Shown here: positions 11,986-23,304 of the stretch, one piece after another
Layout of the letters: every line of letters begins with the position of its first letter
Numbering within the stretch: the stretch's first letter is position 1
NCBI GenBank assembly: GCA_015680685.1
Contig: MNCI01016585.1
Location: 7,849-71,848 of the forward strand
DNA: 64,000 bases
Direction of reading: 5' to 3'
Source of the DNA: Gnetum montanum
Lineage: Eukaryota; Streptophyta; Gnetopsida; Gnetales; Gnetaceae
Position numbers and translations under genes: made by a program
Notes under the pieces: generated by a model
The model's database searches: none
What the model saw: the letters and a program-made list of their open reading frames with translations, nothing else
What the model was told of the DNA's origin: nothing

Positions 11986-12867
11986 TCGTTCTTGTTTCAA
12001 AGTGTTAGGCTAAAATTAGTGGTGTTTTAGGTACTATTACCATAAAAAAATTAGTTAGGGTATTATAATTTTCATTTTGTCTAACAAGCCAACTATCACC
12101 AAATATTTTTATGTATAACAAGAACTAGTTAGGGCTTGAAAAATTAGTATATATTGAATTTTTTCTTAAGTTTTAAGAAATGTCACAAATACATACATTT
12201 ATAATATGCTATGCCCCTAAGTAGGATGAGATAATAGAAAAGTATGATATAATTCAATGGATAATGCAAAAAGTTTGTTCTTCATTCCATGATCATAAAC
12301 AATTTGATACAAAAATCTTGTTCTTCATCTAGAAGTTATGAAAATTTTAGTCTATAAATCTTGTTGTTCTTCATTTAGAGGCCATAAAATATTTGATACA
12401 AATACCTTATTAGTTATTAACTACATTAGAATTATGAAGTATTCCGAAAAAAGTGATACTTATGGATTAAATATAACTTAGTGTTATAGGATTATAATTG
12501 GTAGTTGGATTCTTAGTTAAAACCAAAAGAAAAGGATTAATTATACTCTAATATTATCTTAAAATAATATTTTCATTTAGTACTCAAATTTATTTGAATT
12601 CCATGATAAGAATATTTACAATATGANAGAGCCTTCTTAGCTTTTGGGAGGCAAAAATTTGACTAAGTCAAGCTTGCTCAAGCCAGCTTGCTCACGTTGG
12701 CTTATCTTGGGCACTCACATTGGCTTGCAAATTTTCTCACTCACACTACACTCACGCTAGCAGCATGAGTCCAGCATGAGCAACTGTGAGAGCCTCAAAA
12801 CTGAGTTGAAATTATTTGATTCCAAGATGCAAGTCATCCTCAAGGTTCATTGTTGATAACTTCAAGT
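11741..12867. repeat. Inverted repeat pair (about 240-bp arms), second arm bounded by Ns
   Basis: 12628-12867 is the reverse complement of about 11741-11978 with scattered substitutions. The second arm begins right after an N at 12627 and ends right before an N at 12868. The exact match of the arm to the two Ns suggests a contig or read piece placed by scaffolding. Confidence 0.8.
11986..12626. other. AT-rich stretch, no gene
   Basis: Contains a short near-repeat (ttgttcttcat followed by atagaagt/gcca) around 12280-12400. No coding content is recognised. Confidence 0.4.
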
Positions 12868-12868
12868 N

Positions 12869-14077
12869 AAAAAAATACAATGAACCCTCTCCAAATCTAT
12901 ATGATAACTATGATAAATAATAAACATAGTCAAACTATTAAAATTTAAGATATTCTAGCAAGCTTAACCTAATGATTAAGGTCTATATTATGTAACACCA
13001 TGAACATTTGTATAAACTTTCATAGTGCATAACACCGTCATGGTGATGGTACATGATATTGCGTTAATTAATGTTTTTTAAGTAATTTTATTTGTGTCCC
13101 TTAATTAGTATTAATAACTTATTATGTTTATTTGTTTTATCAACTTGACTATTCTTTCTTACCTATATATGTGTAAAGTTGGTCTAGTCGTAACATACAT
13201 TAGAAATAAAAAAACATTGTCTATTAGCCTTTATCTTTGTTTATACATCTTAACTATGAAAGTGTAACCTCAACACATAACACCATGATGGTTGTAGTAT
13301 ACATAGTATGTTATAACTTCAATATGTTTCTTAATTGTAAGAGTTATTAAATTGTTTCTAGTTTTCTTGGACCTAGTGATCTAAATATCACAAAACTTAA
13401 TATGGTATTAGAGTTACAATTTTCATGACTAAACCTTCCAACATCATGAGGTATTTATGATGTATTGATAGTTAGGTGTATTTAATATTGAACTAAGCAT
13501 AAAAAAAACAATAAAATTTTATTCACACATTTGCTTAGATTGAAACACCATAGAGCTAGAATTACAACAAAAGAACTTTGTTTTAGTTATTAATATCTTA
13601 CTTCTATATTCAAATGTTGACTAGTAAGTATCTTCATCATGTTTTGGGATTAGGATTCTTTGGTTTTTCATGAACTACTACAAATTTTTTTTACAGTTTG
13701 CAATGTTTTTTTATATAAAATAATATCATTCTATATTCTTAAATTCAATTTATATTTAAAGTAGATCGAGGTGTGAGAGCTAAAATATGTTGCACATAGT
13801 AGTTTATGGTCATTTAAGGCATTTTCAAGTAAGCCTTAATTTTTTTCAAGTTTCATAGCAACTTGTTTAAAGAAATGAATTTTAGTGGTAAATGTCATGA
13901 AAAATCATGGGAATTATTAAAAAGAAAATAAAATGCAAGAATGTCTGAAAAACCCTAAATTTTCAAGGCATTCTTGCTTCACCGGGTCCTTGGAATTTAG
14001 GTAGCATCATGGCAGTTTGGCAGAAAATGGACGCTCTGAGTTTAGATTGTCCAGTTCAGCAAATTTTCTACTTCTAG
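12869..14077. other. AT-rich stretch, no gene
   Basis: No ORF or transposon motif can be supported. The presumed left edge of the element A LTR follows. Confidence 0.4.
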
Positions 14078-14829
14078 TGTTGACAAGCCCAATAGACTCA
14101 CTGGCCTACCCACCTAGGTAGTTCATCCAGCTAATAGTCTACTTAGGAGCAATGTGTGGGGTTGTCAACAGTGCTCGGGCTACGCAAAATAGTTTAGTAG
14201 GTTTTCTAGTCAAGAAGTTTGCTATGCTACGCTATGCTATGCTATGTAGTGTAGCAGTCCTTAGAAGACAATTGTAGGACGAAGTGCTAGGCTACGGGAT
14301 AGTGAAAGCAAGGCAGAAAGGCCCAGCTTACTTAGTGATTTCAATTGCACTGAGTAAGCACTTTCGGTCTTCAAGAATGTTGGCACATTTTGGCCATTTC
14401 ATGGAACAAAGATATGAGACGATTGAAACCTTCAAAATATTTCAATAGAACTATTGAAATGGAGAAGTGGGTTTGCTACGTATAGCATGCTTCTTTGTGG
14501 TAGAAAATATTTTGAGGAGTTTGTAGATAAAGTACAAGAATATTTTCCATATTACTAATAATGGAAAGAACTGCAATAACAGTTTAGAGATTGTCATGAA
14601 CAAATGTTTGTATGAACAATCAGAATATTGGTGAAAGTTTTCAATATCTATGTGTCTTCATTCACATCTGCACAAAACATCTTGCCTGCTAAGGTCATTG
14701 AAGAGAGAAAAGTTGAGACAATGAAAAACTAAATTTCTCCAACGAAAGAGTTATCTTGTAGAAGAGTTGAAGTTGGATATTTTGAAAGACACTCAGTAAC
14801 AAATAAAAAGAATGTTGTACAGCAGAGGA

Positions 14830-15226
14830 ATGGAAGTATAGACAAAAGATAGGGAGAAGGCCACGAAATCCAGGCACAAAAAGATCGCAAAAGTGGAATC
14901 CGGCGAACGCAAGCGTGGCCAAAAACCTGGAACAAAGTCCTGGTGCAAGCCTGTGGAGTCTTACAAGGTTTATGTTTACAAATTTCTAAAGCAGGTGCAT
15001 CCAGATCTTGGCATTTCATCCAAGGCCATGAGCATCATGAATTCATTTTCCACTGACATTTTTGAGAAAGTTGCGAACGTGTCTTCCAAGCTCACTCGCT
15101 ACACCAAGTGCGATACGCTTTCTTCTCGCGAGGTTCAGAGCTGTGAAGCTCGTTTTTCCTGGTGAGTTGGCCAAACATGCTATTTCCAAGGGCACTAAGG
15201 CCATCACTAAGTTTAGTTCTGGCTAA
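14830..15226 (+). pseudogene. Histone H2B pseudogene
   Basis: A lysine-rich tail is followed by the H2B histone fold, including [30 protein letters not shown] and DIFEK, and after a frameshift PGELAKHA and GTKA to a terminal stop at 15224. The frame from the ATG at 14830 hits a TAG at codon 4. Two bases are missing near 15135, after SREVQS, so the last 30 residues are in another frame. H2B is a core nucleosome subunit; this copy cannot make it. No intron is evident, as expected for histone genes. It lies in the presumed U3 of the TG...CA insertion, in the same orientation, suggesting capture. Confidence 0.85.
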
Positions 15227-15289
15227 ACCCTCTGTACTAGGGTTTCTGATGTTTCTTCTCTTTTCCTTTTCTGTTTATTTGAAGGCACA

Positions 15290-15540
15290 ATGCGTCCTGC
15301 GGTAGATGTTGATAATCTGTTCACCAATGTCAACAAGGATAACAGAGTCACGCTTAGCTTCAGCAGCACCTGTGTGCCAATTAAGGAGGTGATGTTGACG
15401 ATGATGACGTGGTGTCATGGGTGGCCCTTGAGGACGAAAAGCTAGAGCATCGACATTGGCATCGGCTTGGGCTTGGGCGTCACCCTAGGAATCAACGTCG
15501 TAGTCGCTTACACCTGTCCACCTCATAGGGTAGGATTTGT
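15290..15540 (+). other. Gene-like fragment of unknown origin inside insertion copy 1
   Basis: GC-richer sequence after the H2B pseudogene. A frame from an ATG near 15292 reads about 50 codons; a second frame nearby encodes a glycine-rich hydrophobic run (GIGLGLGVTLGINVVVAY) like a short membrane segment. I do not recognise the source. It may be a second captured host fragment. Confidence 0.3.
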
Positions 15541-16823
15541 TTGGGGAAAACGACAATTAGTATGATAGGAAATTTATCATGTAAACCACCAATCAAAATC
15601 TATTTTAAGAACCACAAAACTGTTATACCCTTACCCACGTGATATTCAATCGGAAACGTAGAACTGCAAAACCGACTAAAACGACTTGAGGAAATCAAGC
15701 AAGAAATAGCAATCGCCAGTTGCCTGCCATGACCACATATGAGCTGCTCTAGAAAAATATGATACATTGCAATAATGCATTTATAAGCTCCCTTGGTATC
15801 ATCATTGACCCTGATTCAAAGCAAAAGTCACCAAAACCTTCGCCAAAGAAAACCCTCATCAGGTCAACGACCACGTCATATGCTTTGCTACGATTTTGAA
15901 GATAGAAAAAGACTGTCGTTAGCAAACCCATGTGAGAAATGAGATGCAAGAAACAAAACTGCGAATTTCTGTGGCAAATATTGTAGACCTCTTTCTAATT
16001 CTTGACAAAGTTCAAGGGTGCCCATCTTGATCCATCAAGTTGTCCAATATTCTCTCCGACAACCGTCTTTACAGTTTTTGCTCTGATGCAAGATCTCATG
16101 TGGACATTGTATTCTTTTTGGAGTGGATCGTTGTGAAAAGGGGAGTTTCAAGATTTGAATTTGAATAAAATGGTTCTAGTAAGAAGTTTGCTATTGTAGG
16201 GAACTCAGATTTTGCAGATCGCCTGTTCTCTTTTTGTTCTTGCATTCATGCTGACAGGCTTCCCGACATGCATTCTTCCCTAAAGCTCTACTCCAACTTC
16301 TTGGTGGATGGAAGTTTCTACATCATCGGAGGGCTTGAATATTTTTTTTACTTCACAAAGAACAAATCAAATAGCAAATCTATGATAAACAAAGGCCTTG
16401 TGGGAAAAAATTTTATGTGTTTTTAAGGGTTAGATTACATGATTTTATAATACCATCCAACCGCCACCTCCTATATTGCCAAGAAAAAGCAAAATAAAGA
16501 GGATATATATGTATGGAATAAGTTGCAACTATAGCTTGTATTTCTATGTAACTTACTGATTGTATTTTAATTTTCTATGATATTGTAACCAATACAAAGT
16601 CCACTTGTCAACTACAACCTCTTTATCTCCACAATGGCCACTTGTCACTTGCATGGGACACTTGTCAACTGCAACCTTTTTTATCTCCATGGTGATCACT
16701 TGGCAACTGAATGAAGACACTTAGCAACTGAATGGGACACTTGTCACTTGTAGCTTTTTTATCTCTATGGTGTTTATAACCACCCAAGATATTTTGTAAC
16801 TTACCTACCTACCTTTTTAACCT

Positions 16824-16831
16824 TATAAAAA
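16824..16831 (+). promoter_or_regulatory. TATA box of insertion copy 1
   Basis: TATAAAAA, in the part shared with the second insertion, where the equivalent is TTTAAAAA at 60667. Followed by a purine-rich GGGGGAAGGAAGGAGAAG leader. Position is consistent with an LTR promoter. Confidence 0.5.
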
Positions 16832-18039
16832 GGCTTCAGGGGGAAGGAAGGAGAAGACACTTGGGAGATCATACTTTTGAGAAGACACTTGAGCTCTCAC
16901 TTGGAGACACACTTGGGGTCACACATTGTGAAAGATTGCTTGTAAGATGGCTTGCTAAAGAAAATATTTCAGCCTCTTTGTCATAGTCCTGTGAGTTATG
17001 TTTTATTTCTATTTTTTAAAAATTGTCTAGCTAGTGGTTTAGATAGCATCATCCTTGGCAAGTAATTGTGGGATTTTTAGATTTCTCTTATTGTTCTTTT
17101 TGTACGATTGAAAATTTCTATTAAAATTTTACCATATAAGTGCTTGTGTTTGAAAGCCTTAAGAGCATTTTAGTAGTAAATTTTATTATTTTGCAACGTA
17201 TAAGAACTGCTATTAAGATCATTGTAAGAGAGCCTCTACTTGTAGTAATGTCGTTGAATGATTCAATAGTCAAGAGGGTTTAGAAAATCTTTGGTATTTT
17301 GATGGGACTAGAATAGCTTCTTTTTATATTTAAAGTGAATCTCTGTGGTATTTCAATTAGAAATTTTCAAGTCTTTTGAAGGTTTTGTTGAATGCAATTG
17401 TTGACATCCATTATCTAGCCAAAATGGAGTCTTNGTAGTTATTGAATTTGGGATAACTTTATTGTGAAGTATTTACTCGTGTCATTTTACCTTATTTAAA
17501 TATTTGAGGGCCACACAAATCTTCTTTCTTTTTTGTCTATTTCCATTGAATCCTGCTCTATTTCTAGTTTTCTTGTGAAACCGTCTCTTTCTCTGCGGAA
17601 AATTAGAAGTAGATTCGCAGAGTTGTGCTCAAATGTTTTTGCAAAATTTTATTTGTTACAAGTAGGTATTATAAGGACCATGTAGACTAGGTAATTGAAC
17701 AAAGTAGAAACTCTCAACAACTCACAGTACTTGGCAAAGTTGGCTGAATCTCTTTAAGATAAGTCATTTGTTGTTTACACACAATGCAGTCATTTCATAT
17801 TTCACAACCGCACGCCGCAAAAGCACACACACATACTCACATTAACTACTGAGTTTATTTGGAGGTATCTAGGCCTTGGTGTTGCCAGAGACCAGCAGGC
17901 ACCTAAATCCTATTCGAGGACACTCGTTAGTAGTCGCGTCCCAAACGGTCGCCAACAAAGACCAGTTGCTTCACTAAGTTCAAGTCCTTCGGCAAAACTC
18001 CTCTTACTAGAAATGTAGCAGATCAAGAAAAAAGTAGGC

Positions 18040-18600
18040 TATGTTGGCTGCTATGCTATGCTATGCTACGTAGCGTAGCACAACGTAGCAATGATGCAAG
18101 AATGACAAGAGGCGTCTCAGGATGTAGGATCAGCAAGTTCACATGCTTTGTGTCATAAAGAGCAAAGGCTACAGATTGTTAACATGATTTGCAAACAAGC
18201 GCTCGTAGTGAAAATTGTGGTTAAGGCCAACTGCTACACTATGCTATGCTACGTAGTGTACCATAGCATAGCAAACATGCAGAGCCAACCAAAACACTTC
18301 AAAAGCTTCCAGTAGTTGCAATTGGCTCCACCCAAATTTCTTCTTTGAACTGGTGGTTACGCTATGCTATGCTACATAGCATAGCATAGTGTAGCAAACA
18401 GCTATGCTACACTAAACATGCTATGCTACATAGTGTAGCAGAGCGTAGTGAGCAGCTATGCTACGCTAACATCGCTACACTCGATAGTGTAGCACAGGGT
18501 AGTAGGTGGTTGGGTGTAGCATAGCATAGCAAGTAGCTACACTACGCTAACATGGCTATGCTCCACAGCATAGCATAGTGTAGCAGGCGGCCACGCTACA
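18040..18600. repeat. Palindromic CTATGCTA/GCTACGTAGC minisatellite in element A LTR
   Basis: Repeats of CTATG and GCTA build self-complementary blocks such as GCTATGCTACATAGCATAGC and GCTACGTAGC, interspersed with unique sequence. A smaller cluster at 14218-14260 belongs to the same LTR. Such DNA can form hairpins; element B carries an analogous but different palindrome (GCGTATACGC). Confidence 0.85.
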
Positions 18601-18789
18601 TCCGTGCACTTCACTCCTTATTTACATTGATGGCACACCTAATCCCAACATCTCTAATTCTGACAGCATAATTACAGCGTGACAAGCTCATCAATCAGCT
18701 TTGCATGTCCATGCAGCACAAACATGTCAATGTCTGGCAGGTCCAGGACATGTGGCATCCAAACCACATCTTTCGCATGTTCCTAGCCC

Positions 18790-18797
18790 TATAAATA
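18790..18797 (+). promoter_or_regulatory. TATA box of element A LTR
   Basis: CCCTATAAATACCC, about 660 bases before the LTR end and downstream of the palindromic U3 repeats. Confidence 0.6.
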
Positions 18798-19456
18798 CCC
18801 TGACAAGCAATGCTCAAAGGGTTGAAAAATTGGGCATTGATTGGAAAATTTTAGCAATTAGCAATTTTGAGCAACTTTGTGCATAGTTGGAAATTCTTAG
18901 CATTATTGGGATTTGTTGTTGTCAAATCATATAAATAAAAACCTATTAGAAAAATAGTTTGCATTCCCATTTTGCATCTTGTTAACTCTTTACCATTGTC
19001 TTTGTATCCCTTTGCATTGTTAGCTTGTGAATTTGCATTCAAGCATATAGTTGGCTTGCTTTGAACATATTTGGTTACTTTCGAGATCTCTGTGCTTCCC
19101 AGCATCGTGCAACCGATTATATCCACTCTAATAAAGTAAAGTTGTAGCCTTGAAAGCAGTGCATTTCTTAACCCCATTTTACTTTCTTCTCCTATTTAAC
19201 ATTGCATTTTACATCTTTTTCGTTCCTTTCATATAATAATTGATATTTTACACTATAAACGTTGTTTTCACATTATACGTTTGCAAAAGGTTTAGCGACA
19301 CCGATTAAGTCCCTATCTGATTAACCAGAACATTTAGGGCACCCCTTTTCCATTTAATCTAGCATGGCCCTCGTGTGGATATGGGGTTAAGACTGTCATG
19401 ATCAACGACCTCTTGGTGTTTTCTAGCCACCGATGTTTTTGGTCGCTACAATTTTC

Positions 19457-19473
19457 TGGCGCTAGAAGGAGGG
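19457..19473 (+). other. Primer-binding site of element A
   Basis: TGGCGCTAGAAGGAGGG begins six bases after the LTR end. Element B has TGGCGCTTGAAGGAGGG in the equivalent place. This is not the initiator-methionine type (TGGTATCAGAGC). The priming tRNA is not determined. Confidence 0.7.
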
Positions 19474-19848
19474 CCTTCAGTGCCCTTTTCCGTGTGTTAT
19501 TGTAGTCCTATAAGCATTTTGCACCTCGACATGCACTAGCATAAACTTGACACCATTTAGTGGTTGTTTACACATTGTGTGGTGCAGATCGGTCGCTTCG
19601 ACAATTCCTTTGGAATCTGGCAAGACATAAAGCCTCTGATCGCCATTTGAACCTTTTGTTTATGGTAGTTTTACATATGTTTTGTACCCCTTCATGCACT
19701 AGCGTAAACGTGACATCCTTTTGCGGTTGTTTACGCATCGTGTGGTACAGATCAGTTGCTCCAATGGTTCCTTTGGAATTCGGCAGGACATAAAGCCTTT
19801 GAATACCTTCTGATCTTGTTTTTCTCGTTTGTAAACCCATTTAGCTTT

Positions 19849-22800
19849 ATGACAATGACTGCACTAAGCACTATTGCTAATACCTCTAGCATTGAGGTTC
19901 CCCTTACGGTTCAAGGCATCACAGGTATCGAACAACCACTCAACCTAGGGCTGGGGCTAGGTCGATCCCTTAGGATCCAAAATCGGGGACCTAAGGGCTT
20001 GGCCCAACAACACGAGTGGTACAATTTCCTCTACGTTAAGGTGCAGGCAAACTTGCCCTCAGACGCACAAGAGTCTGAAGAGAAGCATAGCTTCAAGTTC
20101 TCCTAATGCAATGGAAAGGAATTTATTCCTACTCCTGGCATTTCCATCCCCTTAACGCATATGAACCAATGGCTTCTAGATCAACTGATCTAGGCCCTTA
20201 GGCCTAGGAAGTTGTAGTGCATGGCGTCTCATCACGATGAGGCTTTCTAGAATGGATAGGAAGAGTTGGATTCCCAATCCAACAAGGAGGGGGGGGAGTC
20301 AAACTAACCCTGCCACCATCCCTCCTATCCCGTTCTTTTGGAAGAACCATCTATCTATTGCCACTCCCTTCATAATCATGCCTACGCCATCGCAACCTGT
20401 ATTACATCGGCAATGGGTAGCCATGCCATGTCCTCTGCATATCAACGCCCCTATTCCCTTTTCTCATTCTCAGTCACTATTCCTCCATAAACTATTCATT
20501 AGTCTATTCCTACATCCCATCACGTATCGATCATAGCTACCCTACCACACATTCATACCATACCTACTTTGTAGTTGCATGCAGCTTCCACCTCTATTCC
20601 TGCATTTACACCTATCCCATCGTCAGTGGCGGGCCCAAGCTTGTCTACATGGTGGACCCAATTTACCTCTCCTCCTGCTACCTTACCATCATAGATGTCT
20701 ACATGGTGCTGTAAATGACTTTATTAAGTCTAAGCTATATTATCTCACTCTGTGCACTTTCAGTTAGGCTTTCACCCAGACTAAGAACATACAGGATGTG
20801 GCTGAGGCAAGCAAGGACCCAGCCTACGTTGCATACAAGACAACCTTCACGAAGAAGAACAAGGGTAAGGCTGCTATAACCACAGTGGTCACTGTGGCGA
20901 ATGAGGCTAAACCCAAACCTAATAACAACAGTAACAAGAACAACAAGAAATCAGCCACACCTGCAGCTAACCCCATGCCCAAATAGGACAGTGCACCACA
21001 ACCTCCTACACCTACACCTGAGACATTTGCATCACCCAAACCGAACTTTGAGCGTAAAGATCACTTAAAGTATACCCCGCTGCCTGTCAAACCTTCAGAT
21101 CTTCTGAAGCACCTACTGGAAGCAGGATACATCCAACATAAGTGGATGTTGGAGGATGGATCCAGGAAACATCAGCGGTATTGTGGACTACTTAGGAACC
21201 CCTCGTTGGCTTTGCCCAATGAGCCCCCAGTTCCTAAAAGTTTCAAGCTAGAGTGGTTCGGTGACTACCACCAACAATGTGGTCACGACACAGATTACTG
21301 CATGGTGTTTAAGGATGATATCCAAAGGATGATCGATCAGGGAAAACTAGTGCTAGATGAAAGCAATCTAGTGCATCTTGAGAATCAATCCCTGCACGTC
21401 TACACTGACCCTCTCAACACTAGCAATACCGATTACATTATCAACACCATCGACATTGATAGTAATCCTACACTACCCTAGTAGCCATTTGTAGTCTATG
21501 TTCCTCAGCATAGCACACCAACACCCCCAACAGCTAAGCAAAGACCGTAGAAACCTTTTGTCTTAAGAGTCCCTCCTCAGACATCTCCCCTTGCACCATT
21601 TGTTCCCTGGGCATCCACCCTTGCACCACCTATTAGCAAAACTACACCACTGCCTCGCAAATTAACACTGTTAGCTCCATTTGTTATCAGGAGCCCAAGC
21701 CATTCAATAGCCCCCACCCCACATAAGACAACTTTAGAGCCTTCTCTTCCTAAGAAACGAGAAGTGCTCTTCATTGGTGAGATGTCAAGGGAAGATACCA
21801 CCCTAGGTACATCCAAGTCTACACTCTCACCCCCTGCACCTATGCCCTCATCGTCAAAAAATGATGTTGCTACCCATGCATAGTCTTTGCCACCTCACCC
21901 AAAAAGGCCTGAACCCAAACTTGAAACTATCCCTCCTCAGGAAATTCATCTTCTGGGACAAATAGAAGAGGAGAAAGGTAGTAAATTATAAGGTAGCCAA
22001 GACCTTTTGGATGCCCTCTCCCAGGTTAAGTAGGCTTTGAAACAGAAAAACACTACATTAAGCCTATATGACCTAATCATGATATCTACCGAGCATTATG
22101 AGGCTTTGGTCCACATGTTAACAACAATTCCTGTTGATGAGAACATGCCAGTAGAAGAGAAGACGATCCATTTGGTCATGCTTCCTTCTGCGCCTGCATA
22201 AGCAAAGCTGTCTCAACTGACTTTTTGTGATGATTCCATTAGGGAAGACCCTGAAAAGGATTAGGTGAAAATAACACCTCTATTCATCACAATTCGAGTC
22301 AGTCAACATAAGATCTGGAGGGTACACATTGATGATGGGGCTGCTACTAACATCATCCCTTTCCCTATTGTGGACAAGTTGGGTTTGATCAGCTAGATTA
22401 GACCCACAAAAACATCATGCTTAAAGTCATTCAATGGGGAATGGGTCATGGTAAAAGGCATGGTCCGTATAAATTTTGTGGAAGGGGGCCAGTTCCCCAC
22501 AAAAAAAATGTTCAACATGGTTGAAGAGATTCCTGGGTTAACCTGATCTTGGGAAGGTCATGGTTAGCACAACTTAGGACCGTCTCTTCACTCATCCATT
22601 AGGAGAACCATCTACCCTATGTAGGTAAGGAGGTGGTAATTCATGGTGACGAGGTAGCAACACAAGCTATCAACAACATGGATATGGAATAGGGCTCAGA
22701 GGTTGTAACCTCTAAGAGTGAAGTGCCTGTCTTTCTAAACACCAATTGTTTGACAAGACAACTGACTCAGCATGCTGGTTCAGAAAATGAAAGTGCATGG

Positions 22801-22888
22801 ACTAAGTTTCCCTTCCAAGTGGAGGACAACAATGTAGGTGAAGGTCGTAGCAAAGCATCTCAACCTTACACCTTGTCCAACCCATGAT
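19849..22888 (+). pseudogene. Element A gag-protease, degenerate
   Basis: The start (19849-20106) has a GRSLR-IQ-R ... WYNFLYVKVQ segment like the gag start of element B. After a proline-rich region, the expected capsid core (WCRALPR-type motif) is missing. The frame resumes at VNDF-IKSKLYYL (about 20710), continues through KDPAY(V)AY and a lysine/asparagine-rich linker, then a zinc-knuckle-like YHQQCGHDTDYC (about 21270). Around 22315 lies the retropepsin core HIDDGAATN, followed by LGRSWLAQLR. The end, AWTKFPF, aligns with the end of the element B protease ORF. There are many in-frame stops. Relationship to B is clear throughout, but the capsid deletion means it cannot supply its own particle protein. 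Confidence 0.8.
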
Positions 22889-23304
22889 GGGTCAAGAAGT
22901 AGTTACGTCTAGCGTAGCAACCCCATTGCTTCTTGCCCACTTTGCATCGTTTGTACATTAATCACCTTTTTGTTTTGCATCCATCTTTCTACACTAGGTA
23001 TTAATTAACCATTTTCTAAATTGTTAGTGTATCACTTATTTACCATGTCCTAGCCTAAAATGGCATAAAACTATATTATGACTTGAAATGGCCTAAAATT
23101 ACGCTACTATCCGATGGCCCAAAATGGCCTAAAACTAGTGATGGCCTGAAATGGCCTAAAACTAACGAGGGCCTGAACTAGCCTAAAACTAAAAAATCAA
23201 ATAACAAAAACATAACATAGGATAAAACCAATTTTCATTAACGTCTTTCCAATGTTTGCAAAAGTTTTACAAAAACTTCAAAATTTCAAAAAAATCCCAT
23301 GCTG
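22889..23304. repeat. GGCCTAAAACTA motif cluster, 3' of the antisense gene of element A
   Basis: Between about 23040 and 23195, units such as ATGGCCTGAAATGGCCTAAAACTA recur about five times at 20-40 base spacing. Read on the minus strand, the unit is TAGTTTTAGGCCATTTCAGG, matching TAGTTTAAGGCCGTTTTGGG in element B in sequence, relative orientation and location downstream of the antisense gene. The rest of the interval shows nothing. Confidence 0.75.

Larger units (their letters stand above)
14378..17957 (+). mobile_element. 3.6-kb TG...CA insertion (solo-LTR-like), copy 1
   Basis: Starts TGTTGGC and ends GCCAACA, flanked by AAGAA and AAGAC, a near-perfect 5-bp target duplication. The first 32 bases and the last 1.4 kb match a second insertion at 58477-61708, but the interiors differ. 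A TATA box at 16824 followed by a polypyrimidine/poly(A)-like leader resembles a U3-R-U5 layout, which would make this one very long LTR without internal region. No PBS follows it. The interior carries a histone H2B pseudogene. A non-autonomous element of another kind remains possible. Confidence 0.65.
14078..19450 (+). repeat. 5' LTR of element A, split by a nested insertion
   Basis: The LTR ends at ...GCTACA (19450), six bases before a primer-binding site. The start is placed at TGTTGACAAG (14078) because the palindromic CTATGCTA repeats characteristic of this LTR already appear at 14220-14260, before the nested insertion (14378-17957), and resume at 18040. Without the insertion the LTR would be about 1.8 kb. 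Its TATA box is at 18790. No second LTR of this element is present. The left edge is approximate. Confidence 0.6.

Noticed and set aside
20824-21039. Hydrophobic minus-strand ORF with leucine run
   Set aside because: Complement of the lysine/asparagine-rich linker of element A gag.
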